From: Mycolicibacterium sp. MU0050
GTDB taxonomy: Bacteria; Actinomycetota; Actinomycetes; Mycobacteriales; Mycobacteriaceae
DNA length: 64,000 nucleotides
Reading direction: 5' to 3'
Assembly (NCBI RefSeq): GCF_963378085.1
Contig: NZ_OY726395.1
Coordinates: forward strand, 2,666,001-2,730,000
The notes under the pieces are model-generated. The model saw only the letters and a list, made by a program, of their open reading frames with translations, did not search any database and was not told where the DNA came from. Positions 37,520-45,685 of this stretch are shown here, one piece after another (position 1 is the stretch's first letter; each line of letters opens with the position of its first letter). Position numbers and translations under genes: made by a program.

Positions 37520-38427
37520 TACTCAACTTGGCGGACACCACCACCAACGACATCAACAAGAAGATCGTCGAACTGCGCGAGGAGGGCGGCGCGGTCACCA
37601 TGGGGCGCGTGCTCACACTGGTTATCGCGCCCGATTCCGAAGCGGTGCTGGAGGAATCGATCGAGGCCGCCAACTATGCCAGCCGGGAACATCCCTGCCG
37701 GATCATCGTGGTGGCACCGGCGGATCCGGCCGCCGCCGACCCGCGCCTGGATGCGCAGATCCGGGTCGGCGCCGACGCGGGCGCCGGCGAGGTCGTGGTG
37801 CTCCGGTTGTCCGGGCCGCTGGCCGAGCATGCCAGCAACGTGGTGATCCCGTTCCTGCTGCCGGACACGCCGGTGGTGGCGTGGTGGCCCGATGAAGCCC
37901 CCGCGGTGCCCGCCGAGGATCCGTTGGGCAAGTTGGCGATTCGCCGCATCACCGACGCGTCGCACGGCGCCGATCCGCTGGCGGCCATCAAGGGCCGCCT
38001 CGACGGGTACCAGGCCGGCGACACCGATCTGTCATGGAGCCGGATCACCTACTGGCGCGCGCTGTTGGCCGCGGCGATCGACCTGGCCCCGCACGAGCCG
38101 ATCCGGGCCGCGGTGGTCTCCGGGCTGGCCGGTGAGCCGGCCCTCGACATCCTCGCGGGTTGGCTCGCCACCCGGATCGACGGGAAGGTCACCCGCACCA
38201 CCGACGACCTGAAGGTCGAGTTGATCCGGGACTCCGAGACCATCACCTTGCGGCGGCCGCAGGACGGCACCACGGCCACCTTGCAGCGCACCGGACACCC
38301 CGACGCGCTGCTACCGTTGGCGCGACGAGCAACCCGCGACTGTCTGGCCGAGGACCTGCGCCGACTCGACCCGGACGAGATCTATCACGGCGCCCTACAG
38401 GGCCTGGCCCAGGTGGAATATGAGTAG
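37516..38427 (+). CDS. opcA: glucose-6-phosphate dehydrogenase assembly protein OpcA
   Basis: A 303-residue OpcA protein, needed for full glucose-6-phosphate dehydrogenase activity. The conserved core [31 protein letters not shown] and VAWWPDEAP is easily seen. GTG 37516 overlaps the zwf stop as GTGA and gives the normal short N-terminus; an ATG at 37504 in the same frame is less likely. The pgl start lies inside its last codons. Confidence 0.95.
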   Translation: MILNLADTTTNDINKKIVELREEGGAVTMGRVLTLVIAPDSEAVLEESIEAANYASREHPCRIIVVAPADPAAADPRLDAQIRVGADAGAGEVVVLRLSGPLAEHASNVVIPFLLPDTPVVAWWPDEAPAVPAEDPLGKLAIRRITDASHGADPLAAIKGRLDGYQAGDTDLSWSRITYWRALLAAAIDLAPHEPIRAAVVSGLAGEPALDILAGWLATRIDGKVTRTTDDLKVELIRDSETITLRRPQDGTTATLQRTGHPDALLPLARRATRDCLAEDLRRLDPDEIYHGALQGLAQVEYE

Positions 38428-39178
38428 CCCCAGCTCCCAGACCGTCATCGAAACCTACGTCGACACCGAGGAATTGGCCGCCGCGGCCGGCGCCCGCCTG
38501 GTGGGTGCGATCACCTCGGCGATCGCCGCGCGCGGCCAGGCGCACATTGTGCTCACCGGCGGCGGCACTGGCATCGCGTTGCTGCGGCACGTCGCCGAGC
38601 ACGGCGTGGACATCGATTGGTCCGGGGTCCACCTGTATTGGGGTGACGAGCGCTTCCTGCCCGAGGCCGACGACGAGCGCAACGCCAAGCAGGCCCGCGA
38701 GGCCCTGCTGGAACGCATCGACATCCCTTCGCGCAACGTGCACCCGATGGCCGCCGCCGACGGCGAATTCGGCACCGACATCGAGGCCGCCGCGCTGGCC
38801 TACGAGCAGATCCTGGCCGCGAACGCCCCTGCCGGCACGCCCAGCCCCGAGTTCGACGTTCACCTGTTGGGGATGGGCGGCGAGGGACACATCAATTCGT
38901 TGTTCCCCGATACCGACGCGGTGCGCGAACACTCCCGACTGGTGGTCGCGGTGACCGATTCACCGAAACCGCCGCCGCAGCGAATCACCTTGACGCTGCC
39001 TGCGATTCAACGCGCGCGCGAGGTTTGGCTGGTGGTGTCGGGCGAGGCCAAGGCCGACGCGGTGGCCGCGGCCGTGGGCGGGGCGGATCCCGTCGACATC
39101 CCGGCGGCCGGCGCCCGCGGCCGGGAGAAGACGGTGTGGCTGCTGGACACCGCGGCCGCGGCCAAACTGCCCGGTTAG
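38420..39178 (+). CDS. pgl: 6-phosphogluconolactonase
   Basis: A 252-residue lactonase (devB in M. tuberculosis), which hydrolyses 6-phosphogluconolactone. The sugar-phosphate loop [20 protein letters not shown] and [13 protein letters not shown] are the family motifs. It overlaps opcA by 8 bases (ATGAGTAG) and is the last gene of the pentose-phosphate operon. Its stop overlaps that of the convergent lutC by 3 bases. Confidence 0.95.
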   Translation: MSSPSSQTVIETYVDTEELAAAAGARLVGAITSAIAARGQAHIVLTGGGTGIALLRHVAEHGVDIDWSGVHLYWGDERFLPEADDERNAKQAREALLERIDIPSRNVHPMAAADGEFGTDIEAAALAYEQILAANAPAGTPSPEFDVHLLGMGGEGHINSLFPDTDAVREHSRLVVAVTDSPKPPPQRITLTLPAIQRAREVWLVVSGEAKADAVAAAVGGADPVDIPAAGARGREKTVWLLDTAAAAKLPG

Positions 39179-39828
39179 TCGGACTCCCCCACCACGATCA
39201 CGTGCAGCGTGCGCGGTCCGTGCACGCCCTCGACCCGGCTCAGTTCGATGTCGCTGGTGGCGCTGGGACCGCTGATCCAGGTCAACGGCCGGGTGTGCAG
39301 ACCGGAATCGACGAGGCGCGCAACGGCTTCCGGGACATCGCTGACGATCTGCGCCTCGTCCACCACGCAGATGTGGACGTCGGGCACCAGGCTGAGGGCG
39401 CGCCGGCCCTGGCCGGGGCCGTGGTCGAGCACCAGCGTCCCGGTGTTCGCGATGGCGACCGTGGCGGTGGTGAGCACCGCGTCGACCCGATCGAGTTCGG
39501 CGGCCGAGCGGCCGTCGTCGTCAAGCCACCGGACCGCCGCGGCGCCAGACCACCGGTGGCGCACCTGCGCGTCGGCGAGCACCGTGCGCGCACCCACCGA
39601 CACCAGCGCATCGGCGATGGCCCCGGCCACCGCGCCCGGGCTGACCCGCACCACCGCGGCCCGGTAGTCGGTGGTGCGCTCGACGAAGCGCCGGACCAGG
39701 TCGTCGCCGCCGGTGTGCACCGGAACGCCGTAGCGCCACGGAATCTCGACGCCGGGCCGCCCGGTTCGGTCGGCCAGCGCCGCGCGGACCCGGCGCAGGA
39801 TCTCCGTGCGCGCGCCGCCGGCGGTCAT
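39175..39828 (-). CDS. lutC: LutC, LUD-domain protein of lactate utilisation
   Basis: A 217-residue LUD-domain protein, third component of the LutABC L-lactate oxidase. The segment [23 protein letters not shown] is divided here as [13 protein letters not shown] and [10 protein letters not shown], both typical. Its ATG overlaps the lutB stop as ATGA. The long Arg/Ala-rich extension of the frame upstream is antisense noise. The operon is lutA-lutB-lutC. Confidence 0.9.
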   Translation of the reverse strand: MTAGGARTEILRRVRAALADRTGRPGVEIPWRYGVPVHTGGDDLVRRFVERTTDYRAAVVRVSPGAVAGAIADALVSVGARTVLADAQVRHRWSGAAAVRWLDDDGRSAAELDRVDAVLTTATVAIANTGTLVLDHGPGQGRRALSLVPDVHICVVDEAQIVSDVPEAVARLVDSGLHTRPLTWISGPSATSDIELSRVEGVHGPRTLHVIVVGESD

Positions 39829-41357
39829 GACGGCCGCCGCCCGCCGTCGGTACGTTCCCACCACTGCCGAAACGTCTCGGTGGGTGGCACCGGGGCGTCC
39901 CGGGACCGCGACCAGACTCCGACCGGCCACGGCAGCCGCCGCAGCATTCGTTTGGCGCCGAACACCCTGCTGCGCAACGCCTTACCTCCGAGCGAGGCGA
40001 CGCGCGCGAGCGCACCGAAGCGGCGATGGTCGGCGAACAGCCGACTCGCCGCGCGCATGGCGACGGCCTCCGGGCCCGGAGTTTTCCCGCGCCGGTCGTC
40101 GACGACCCGGGTGCGCAGGTGCACCAGCAGCGACGGGATGTCGATGCGCACCGGGCACACGTCGAAACACGCACCGCACAGGCTGGACGCGTACGGCAGC
40201 GAGCGGTCCACCGCCGTGCGGGTGCCGCGCAACTGCGGGGTGAGCACGGCCCCGATGGGCCCGGGATAGATCGAACCGTAGGCGTGGCCGCCGGCCCGTT
40301 CGTAGACCGGACACACGTTCAGACACGCCGAGCAGCGGATGCAGCGCAGCGCCGTGCGCCCGACCGGGTCGGCCAGGGCCTGGCTGCGGCCGTTGTCGAC
40401 CAGCACCACGTGCATGCGCTGCGGCCCGTCGTCGGCGGCGGGGCCGGTCCAGATCGAGGTGTACGGGTTCTCCCGTTCGCCGGTGCTGCTGCGGGGCAAC
40501 ACCTGCAAGAAGACCTCGAGGTCGCGCCACGACGGCAGCATCTTCTCGATGCCGACCACCGAGATCAACGTCTGCGGCAGGGTCAGACACATCCGGCCGT
40601 TGCCCTCGGATTCCACCACCACCAGGCTGCCGGTGTCGGCGATGGCGAAGTTGGCACCGGAGATCGCCACCTTGGCGCGCAGGAACTTCTCCCGCAGATG
40701 CAGCCGCGCCGCCTCCGCCAGCCGCCGCGGTTCGTCGGTGAGGTCGTCGGGCGCCGGCCGACCGACGGCCGCCATCTCGCGCCGGAAGATGTCGCGCACC
40801 TCGGCGCGGTTGCGATGGATCGCCGGCACCAGGATGTGGCTCGGCCAGTCGTCGCCGAGCTGCACGATCAGCTCGGCCAGGTCGGTCTCCCACGCATCGA
40901 TGCCGGCCGCGGCCAGGGCCTCGTTGAGCTCGATCTCCTGGGTGAGCATCGATTTCACCTTCACGACCTCGCGGCGGTCCGCAGGCCCCAGTGCGGCCTC
41001 GACCAACTCCACGACAATGCGGTTGGCCTCCTCGGCGTCGCGGGCCCAATGCACGGTCGCACCGGCCGCGGTGGCGTTGGCCTCGAAGGCCTCCAGGTGT
41101 TCGTCGAGCGACAGCAGCGCGCGGTCCTTGATGGCCTCGGCCGCCAACCGTAGCTCCTCCCAGTTGTCGAGCTCGGCGACGACCGCGGCCCGCTTGGCGC
41201 GGATGGTGCCGGTGGCGTGCGCCAGGTTTCCGCGCAGCACCGGGTCGGCCAGGGCGTCCTTGGCGGCCTCCTGGAACGTCGGTAGCGCCTCGGGCATGCC
41301 GAGGAACGCCTTGGTCACCCCCACGTGTGGCGGCCCGGGCCGGCGTGCGGTGCTCAT
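39825..41357 (-). CDS. lutB: LutB, iron-sulfur subunit of lactate utilisation
   Basis: A 510-residue protein with an N-terminal LUD domain (IADTGSLVVVESEGNGR near residue 255) and two 4Fe-4S ferredoxin-type motifs, CIRCSACLNVCPVYE and CGACFDVCPVRID. It carries electrons within LutABC during oxidation of L-lactate to pyruvate. ATG 41357 overlaps the lutA stop as ATGA. The C-terminal 80 residues are basic. Confidence 0.93.
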   Translation of the reverse strand: MSTARRPGPPHVGVTKAFLGMPEALPTFQEAAKDALADPVLRGNLAHATGTIRAKRAAVVAELDNWEELRLAAEAIKDRALLSLDEHLEAFEANATAAGATVHWARDAEEANRIVVELVEAALGPADRREVVKVKSMLTQEIELNEALAAAGIDAWETDLAELIVQLGDDWPSHILVPAIHRNRAEVRDIFRREMAAVGRPAPDDLTDEPRRLAEAARLHLREKFLRAKVAISGANFAIADTGSLVVVESEGNGRMCLTLPQTLISVVGIEKMLPSWRDLEVFLQVLPRSSTGERENPYTSIWTGPAADDGPQRMHVVLVDNGRSQALADPVGRTALRCIRCSACLNVCPVYERAGGHAYGSIYPGPIGAVLTPQLRGTRTAVDRSLPYASSLCGACFDVCPVRIDIPSLLVHLRTRVVDDRRGKTPGPEAVAMRAASRLFADHRRFGALARVASLGGKALRSRVFGAKRMLRRLPWPVGVWSRSRDAPVPPTETFRQWWERTDGGRRPS

Positions 41358-42121
41358 CGCCGCTCCTCGCCGGTTGCGGCCAACACCTCGGCCAGGTGCA
41401 TGGTGCGCACCGGCGACCGTTGCCGGGACAGGATGCCGCCGATCTGCGCCAGGCACGAGTTATCGCCGGCCACAACGAATTCGGGGTTCGTCGCGCGCAC
41501 GTTGCGGGCCTTGTCGGCGCCCATCGCCGCCGAGGTGTCGGCGTTCTTCACCGCGAAGGTCCCGCCGAAGCCGCAGCAGTGGTCGGCGGCGGGCAGGTCC
41601 ACCAGTTCGATGCCGCCGACGGCACGCAGCAGGCGCAGCGGCCGCTCGCCGACCCGCAGCATCCGCAGGGAATGGCAGGTGGGGTGATAGGTCACCCGGT
41701 GCGGGAAGTAGGCGCCCACGTCGGTGACGCCGAGGACGTCAACGAGGAATTCGGACAGTTCGTATACCCGCGGGATTATCTCGTCGACCGCCGCGCACAG
41801 CCCGGGGTCGCCGGCGCGGGCCGCGACCCCGCGGTGCTGATGCCGGACCGAGGCCACGCACGACCCCGACGGCGCGACGACGGCGTCATACCCGGCGAAC
41901 GCCTCGACGAACCGGCGCACGGCCGGGATCGCCTCCTGGGCGTACCCGGTGTTGGTGAACATCTGGCCGCAGCAGGTCTGCGCGGCGGGAAAGTCCGGGT
42001 CGCAGCCGATCCGGCGCAGCAGGCGGACGGTGGCCTTGAGCGTCTCCGGCCACATCACGTCGTTGAAGCAGGTGGCGAACAGGGCCACCGCCGGGGCGCG
42101 TGCGGCGTTGCCGGGGTACAT
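41354..42121 (-). CDS. lutA: LutA, CCG-domain subunit of lactate utilisation
   Basis: A 255-residue protein with two cysteine-rich CCG domains of the kind found in heterodisulfide reductase and glycolate oxidase subunits: QTCCGQMF and DHCCGFGGTF, each with an upstream Cys (ATCFND and HPTCHSLR). ATG 42121 has GGAG 5 bases upstream. A GTG at 42148 is possible. TAGGGT at 42160-42165 could be the -10. No LutR-type GntR regulator is adjacent. Confidence 0.92.
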   Translation of the reverse strand: MYPGNAARAPAVALFATCFNDVMWPETLKATVRLLRRIGCDPDFPAAQTCCGQMFTNTGYAQEAIPAVRRFVEAFAGYDAVVAPSGSCVASVRHQHRGVAARAGDPGLCAAVDEIIPRVYELSEFLVDVLGVTDVGAYFPHRVTYHPTCHSLRMLRVGERPLRLLRAVGGIELVDLPAADHCCGFGGTFAVKNADTSAAMGADKARNVRATNPEFVVAGDNSCLAQIGGILSRQRSPVRTMHLAEVLAATGEERR

Positions 42122-42200
42122 GGGGTCTCCAGGGGCCGTCAGGATCACCGTGCGCCTCTACCCTATGGCCTGGCGCCGGCAAGCCGTCATACTGGCGGGC

Positions 42201-42590
42201 ATGGCAGACAAAGACGTCAGCACCGACCGGGCGGCGAATCGGGCCCGCCCGGCTCAGCAGCGGATCAAGACCCTGGCGCAGGCGGCCCTGAACGCCGACG
42301 TGACCGTGGGGCAGGTCGACACCTTGTTGCAGGACCTGTCGGAGACGCTCGGGGAGCTCAACACCTCCACCGCCGTCCTCGACGACACCATGGAGCGGTT
42401 CAACGCGACCATCACCCGCATCGACGAACTCGCGCCCCGGCTGATCGGCATGGTCGACCGCTTGGAGGCGATCGTGGACCGCGTCGAGGCGATCGTCGGC
42501 GTGGGCGAGGCGGTGATGTCGCCGATCGCCGCCACCGAGAATGCGGTGCGCGGGGCCATCTCGGCGATGCGCCACCGCACCGGACTCTAG
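42201..42590 (+). CDS. small coiled-coil protein of unknown function
   Basis: A 129-residue protein, mostly one long amphipathic helix with heptad spacing (VGQVDTLLQDLSETLGELN; RLEAIVDRVEAIVGVGEAV), a polar N-terminus and a basic C-terminus. No signal peptide or clear membrane helix is seen. It may form a helical bundle or bind a surface, as phasin-like proteins do, but this is a guess. By position it could be the counterpart of Rv1444c, which follows pgl in M. tuberculosis. CATACT 7 bases before the ATG could be a leaderless -10. Confidence 0.75.
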   Translation: MADKDVSTDRAANRARPAQQRIKTLAQAALNADVTVGQVDTLLQDLSETLGELNTSTAVLDDTMERFNATITRIDELAPRLIGMVDRLEAIVDRVEAIVGVGEAVMSPIAATENAVRGAISAMRHRTGL

Positions 42591-43852
42591 GCGCTCACGC
42601 GCACGAATCGTTCGACGTACGGGGCGAAGCGCTGCCGCAGCTCGTCCTTGTCCAGCCCCAGATCCTCGGCGCGGTAGTCGATCCGGCCCAACCGATTACG
42701 GGTGTGCCCGGCCAGGTAGTCGGCGACCGCGGCCCGCGACTGCGCGCTGGGCTGGTACCCGGCGACGTCCCAGACCCGCTGCACCATCGCCAGGTCGTCG
42801 GCCATGAACTCGTCGAAGCGCACGTCGATGGTGCGGTCGGCGGGTAGCTTCGCGTGGTCGCGCAGGCATGCCGCCAGCATCTCCTCGATGCGGGTGATCC
42901 AGTAGCCGGCCACCGTGGCGACGTCGACCCGGTCCACGCTCATCCGCATGGTGTAGGTCATCATGGTCGCCATCGACACCGATACGTCGACCGGATCCCG
43001 GTGGGTGACAATGAAAGTCGCGTCCGGAAAGACTTTCATGATGGGCACGAACTGTTCGAGGTGCTGTGGGCTCTTGAGCACCCAGCGCCGGTCGCGGCCG
43101 TCCTGGTGCTGCAACACCTGCAGCATCATCCGCAGAAACTGGTAACCGGGGGTCTGGTCGTGGTCGCGCAGGTAGTCCGACCACCGCGGCAGATGGGTCA
43201 GCGTGGTGAAGAAGCCGCTGGCGAAGTCCTGCACCATCAACCCGATGTCCTCGTGGATGTGGTCGATGGTCATCTCGTGCATCAGCTGGAAGTACGGCAT
43301 CAGCGTGTTCGAGATGTTCAGCGCGTCGCCGGTGCGTTGCCGGCGCGGTTCGACGGTGCCCTCCTCCCCCGGCGCGGGCAACGGCTCCTGGGCCTCCCAG
43401 TACGGCAGGGAGCGCAGCGCCGGGTCGGCGGCCAGCAGGCTGTGCAGGTGGGTGGTGCCGGTGCGGGGCAGCCCCGCGATGACCATCGGGGCGGCGATGT
43501 CGACGTCGAAGATCTCCGGGTGGCGCTTGAGGTGGTCGATGACCCGCAGCCGCCCCTTGAGGAAGGTGAGCATCAGCGAGAACGCGTAGGTGCGGCCGAA
43601 GGCGGTGAAGTTGGGCAGGTCGCCGAACGCCGCGAGCAGCACGTCCATGCGTTCGCGGTAGTCCTGCGCGCCGAAGTCGCTCAGGCCGGTCTGGGCGGTC
43701 GCCTGTTCGTGCAGCGCTTCCGCCGTCAACGGGCAGTACTCGGCCATCGCGGCCATCCCGTCGATGATGGCCTGCGCTTCGGGGGTGAACGTGGGCCTGG
43801 CCAGGTCGGTGATGCGGATGGCGCCGGAAGCTGATGTCACGGATGCGGTCAC
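42587..43852 (-). CDS. sulfotransferase family protein
   Basis: A 421-residue cytoplasmic sulfotransferase. The PAPS phosphosulfate loop is IAGLPRTGTTHLHSLL (near residue 125), and the 3'-phosphate site is THRDPVDVSVS (near residue 275). The N-terminal 100 residues are typical of the large mycobacterial sulfotransferase families, whose acceptors are lipids or steroids; the acceptor here is unknown. The GTG start has TAGGGT 6 bases upstream. It is divergent from the DUF1214 gene and overlaps the small coiled-coil gene by 4 bases at the 3' end. Confidence 0.88.
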   Translation of the reverse strand: MTASVTSASGAIRITDLARPTFTPEAQAIIDGMAAMAEYCPLTAEALHEQATAQTGLSDFGAQDYRERMDVLLAAFGDLPNFTAFGRTYAFSLMLTFLKGRLRVIDHLKRHPEIFDVDIAAPMVIAGLPRTGTTHLHSLLAADPALRSLPYWEAQEPLPAPGEEGTVEPRRQRTGDALNISNTLMPYFQLMHEMTIDHIHEDIGLMVQDFASGFFTTLTHLPRWSDYLRDHDQTPGYQFLRMMLQVLQHQDGRDRRWVLKSPQHLEQFVPIMKVFPDATFIVTHRDPVDVSVSMATMMTYTMRMSVDRVDVATVAGYWITRIEEMLAACLRDHAKLPADRTIDVRFDEFMADDLAMVQRVWDVAGYQPSAQSRAAVADYLAGHTRNRLGRIDYRAEDLGLDKDELRQRFAPYVERFVRVSA

Positions 43853-43858
43853 GCACGC

Positions 43859-43864
43859 ACCCTA
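43859..43864 (-). promoter_or_regulatory. leaderless promoter -10 of the sulfotransferase gene
   Basis: TAGGGT on the minus strand is followed by 6 bases and the GTG start at 43852. It mirrors the promoter of the divergent gene, 49 bases away. Confidence 0.5.
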
Positions 43865-43885
43865 ACCGACGGTCGTTACAGTTTT

Positions 43886-43901
43886 TACAACTTTCGTTGC
43901 A
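43886..43901. promoter_or_regulatory. operator-like palindrome between divergent promoters
   Basis: TACAAC-TTTC-GTTGCA has 6-base arms with one mismatch and lies midway between the -10 hexamers of the sulfotransferase and DUF1214 genes, in an AT-rich 72-base gap. It could let one dimeric regulator control both genes. The TetR gene at 45066-45659 is the nearest candidate. Confidence 0.4.
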
Positions 43902-43912
43902 TTGTATGTTGT

Positions 43913-43918
43913 TACGAT
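43913..43918 (+). promoter_or_regulatory. leaderless promoter -10 of the DUF1214 gene
   Basis: TACGAT is followed by 6 bases and the ATG at 43925, the same hexamer and spacing as in front of lprG. Confidence 0.55.
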
Positions 43919-43924
43919 GTCGCC

Positions 43925-45073
43925 ATGACCGCACCCGACAGCGCCGCCGCCTGGCGCGAGTTGCTCAGCGCCTTCGCCGAATTCGACCAGCACTTCCTGG
44001 CGGGCCCCAAGGCGGTGCGGGGTGAGGTCGCCGTCGCCGAGGGCTACCACAACCTGGCCACCATGCTGGCGCTGACGCTGGACATGAGCCTGTTCGCCGA
44101 CCCGGTGGCGCCGCGCTTCATCGACACCCTGACCCCGTTCCGCCCCGACCGCCGCTGGGGCGGCGACAACACCGACTGCTACTACGGCTACGCCATGGTC
44201 GACCCGCGCCGCACCTACCGCGTCAGCGGTGCCCCCAACGACAGCGCCCTGTACTCGGTGACCGTCTACAACGAGCCCGAACCCGGCGCGTGGCCCAATC
44301 GGACCGTCGGTCTGCTCTACGACACCGACATGCCGCTGGATGCCGACGGCAGGTTCTCGTGCGTGCTGGGCCCGGCCCGGCCCGACGGTTACGGCGGCCC
44401 GTTCATCGAACTGTCCCCCGATGCCCACGGCATCATCACCCGCGACTATCACGAACATCCCGATACCGGCCGCCGCGTCGACTGGCACATCGAGGTCATC
44501 GACCACGCCGGCCTGCCGGTGCAGCCCGCGAAAACCGATGCGGCCACCGCGGCCGCGTTGCGGTCGGCGCTGCGTTTCGCCCAGGACATGTACGCGCTGA
44601 TCCCGCTGATCCTGATGGAACGCCAACCCGTCGAGCTTGCCGACGGGCAGGCGCTGACCACCAACACCATCGCTCCCCCGTACCGCGCCGGCGGCGCGAC
44701 CCACGGCTATTCGATGCAGGACGCCTGCTACGGCCTGGGCGGGTTCGCCCTGGAACCGGACGAGGCGCTGGTGATCACCTCGCGGCATCCCGAGGCCCGG
44801 TTCTGGAACTTCACGCTGTGGAACCAGTACATGGCGGCGCTCGACGTGGACTACGGCCGGGCCGGGATCAACTCCGGCACCGCGGTTCCCAACAGCGACG
44901 GCTCCGTCACGATCGTCGTCAGCCCGCGGCTGCTCGCCCACCCGAATGCCATTTCCACCAAGGGGCACCCCGAGGGTCTGATGTCGTTCCGATGGTTTCA
45001 CGCCGCCGAACTGCCCGAGCAGCCGACGACGGTCGTCGTCGCGGCCGACGCGGCACCGCGCGAACTCAGCTGA
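43925..45073 (+). CDS. DUF1214 domain protein
   Basis: A 382-residue protein of a family common in mycobacteria, of unknown function. Typical pieces are DRRWGGDNTDCYYGYA (near residue 76), YNEPEPGAW and the C-terminal DUF1214 part RFWNFTLWNQYMAALD with VPNSDGSVTIVVS. No signal peptide is seen. It lies head-to-head with a sulfotransferase and tail-to-tail with a TetR gene, overlapping the latter by 8 bases. These arrangements suggest a lipid or xenobiotic context, but no activity is known. Confidence 0.88.
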   Translation: MTAPDSAAAWRELLSAFAEFDQHFLAGPKAVRGEVAVAEGYHNLATMLALTLDMSLFADPVAPRFIDTLTPFRPDRRWGGDNTDCYYGYAMVDPRRTYRVSGAPNDSALYSVTVYNEPEPGAWPNRTVGLLYDTDMPLDADGRFSCVLGPARPDGYGGPFIELSPDAHGIITRDYHEHPDTGRRVDWHIEVIDHAGLPVQPAKTDAATAAALRSALRFAQDMYALIPLILMERQPVELADGQALTTNTIAPPYRAGGATHGYSMQDACYGLGGFALEPDEALVITSRHPEARFWNFTLWNQYMAALDVDYGRAGINSGTAVPNSDGSVTIVVSPRLLAHPNAISTKGHPEGLMSFRWFHAAELPEQPTTVVVAADAAPRELS

Positions 45074-45659
45074 GGATCGGGACAATCCAGCGTCGCAGGT
45101 AGGCCCGCAGCTCGGCGGCGGACCGGGGCGGATTCGGCGGGGCGATCACCATCGACTGGATCAGCCGCAACAGGAACTCGACCAGGTCGTCGAGGGCGGC
45201 CCCGGCGAAACCATGGGCGGCCCAGTCGATCTCGGTGTGCTCCAGCATGGCGCGGGACCGCGCGACGGCCTCGGGCAGCACCATCGCCTGACCGATGGAC
45301 CGGCCCTGGTCGGTGTCGAGCAGCTGTGCCAGCAGCGCCTCCTCGGGGAGCCGTTCCACCAGGTGGGCCACCGCCTCGACCAGCAGTTCGGCGGCGTCGT
45401 CCAGGCCGGCGGTCAATTCAGCGATGCGGGCCGTCCAGCCCGCCAGCGCCACGTCGGCCGCGGCCGCAAGCAGCTCCTCGGTGGTGGCGAAGTACCGGTA
45501 GACGGTGGGCCGGGTGATCCCGAGATCGGCGGCGACCAGAGACAGGGTGGTACGCCGCGGGCCGTGCCGCTCGAGCATCCGCAACGCGGAATCGATGATG
45601 CGCTTGCGCGCCTCGGTGTCATCGCCGGGCGGCTGTCCCCGCCATCCCCTGCGTCCCAT
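45066..45659 (-). CDS. TetR-family transcriptional regulator
   Basis: A 197-residue regulator. The helix-turn-helix is LSLVAADLGITRPTVYRYF near residues 39-57, and the rest is an Ala/Leu-rich helical ligand domain. The ATG at 45659 has TAGACT 8 bases upstream, a possible near-leaderless promoter. It lies 26 bases downstream of ppc on the same strand and overlaps the convergent DUF1214 gene by 8 bases. It may control the sulfotransferase/DUF1214 pair. Confidence 0.87.
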   Translation of the reverse strand: MGRRGWRGQPPGDDTEARKRIIDSALRMLERHGPRRTTLSLVAADLGITRPTVYRYFATTEELLAAAADVALAGWTARIAELTAGLDDAAELLVEAVAHLVERLPEEALLAQLLDTDQGRSIGQAMVLPEAVARSRAMLEHTEIDWAAHGFAGAALDDLVEFLLRLIQSMVIAPPNPPRSAAELRAYLRRWIVPILS

Positions 45660-45685
45660 ACCGGGCGAGTCTATCGGTGTCGCGG

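Noticed and set aside
45065..45074. CTCAGCTGAG palindrome at the DUF1214/TetR junction as a terminator
   Set aside because: It is a loopless 10-bp palindrome containing both stop codons; it cannot form a stable hairpin.
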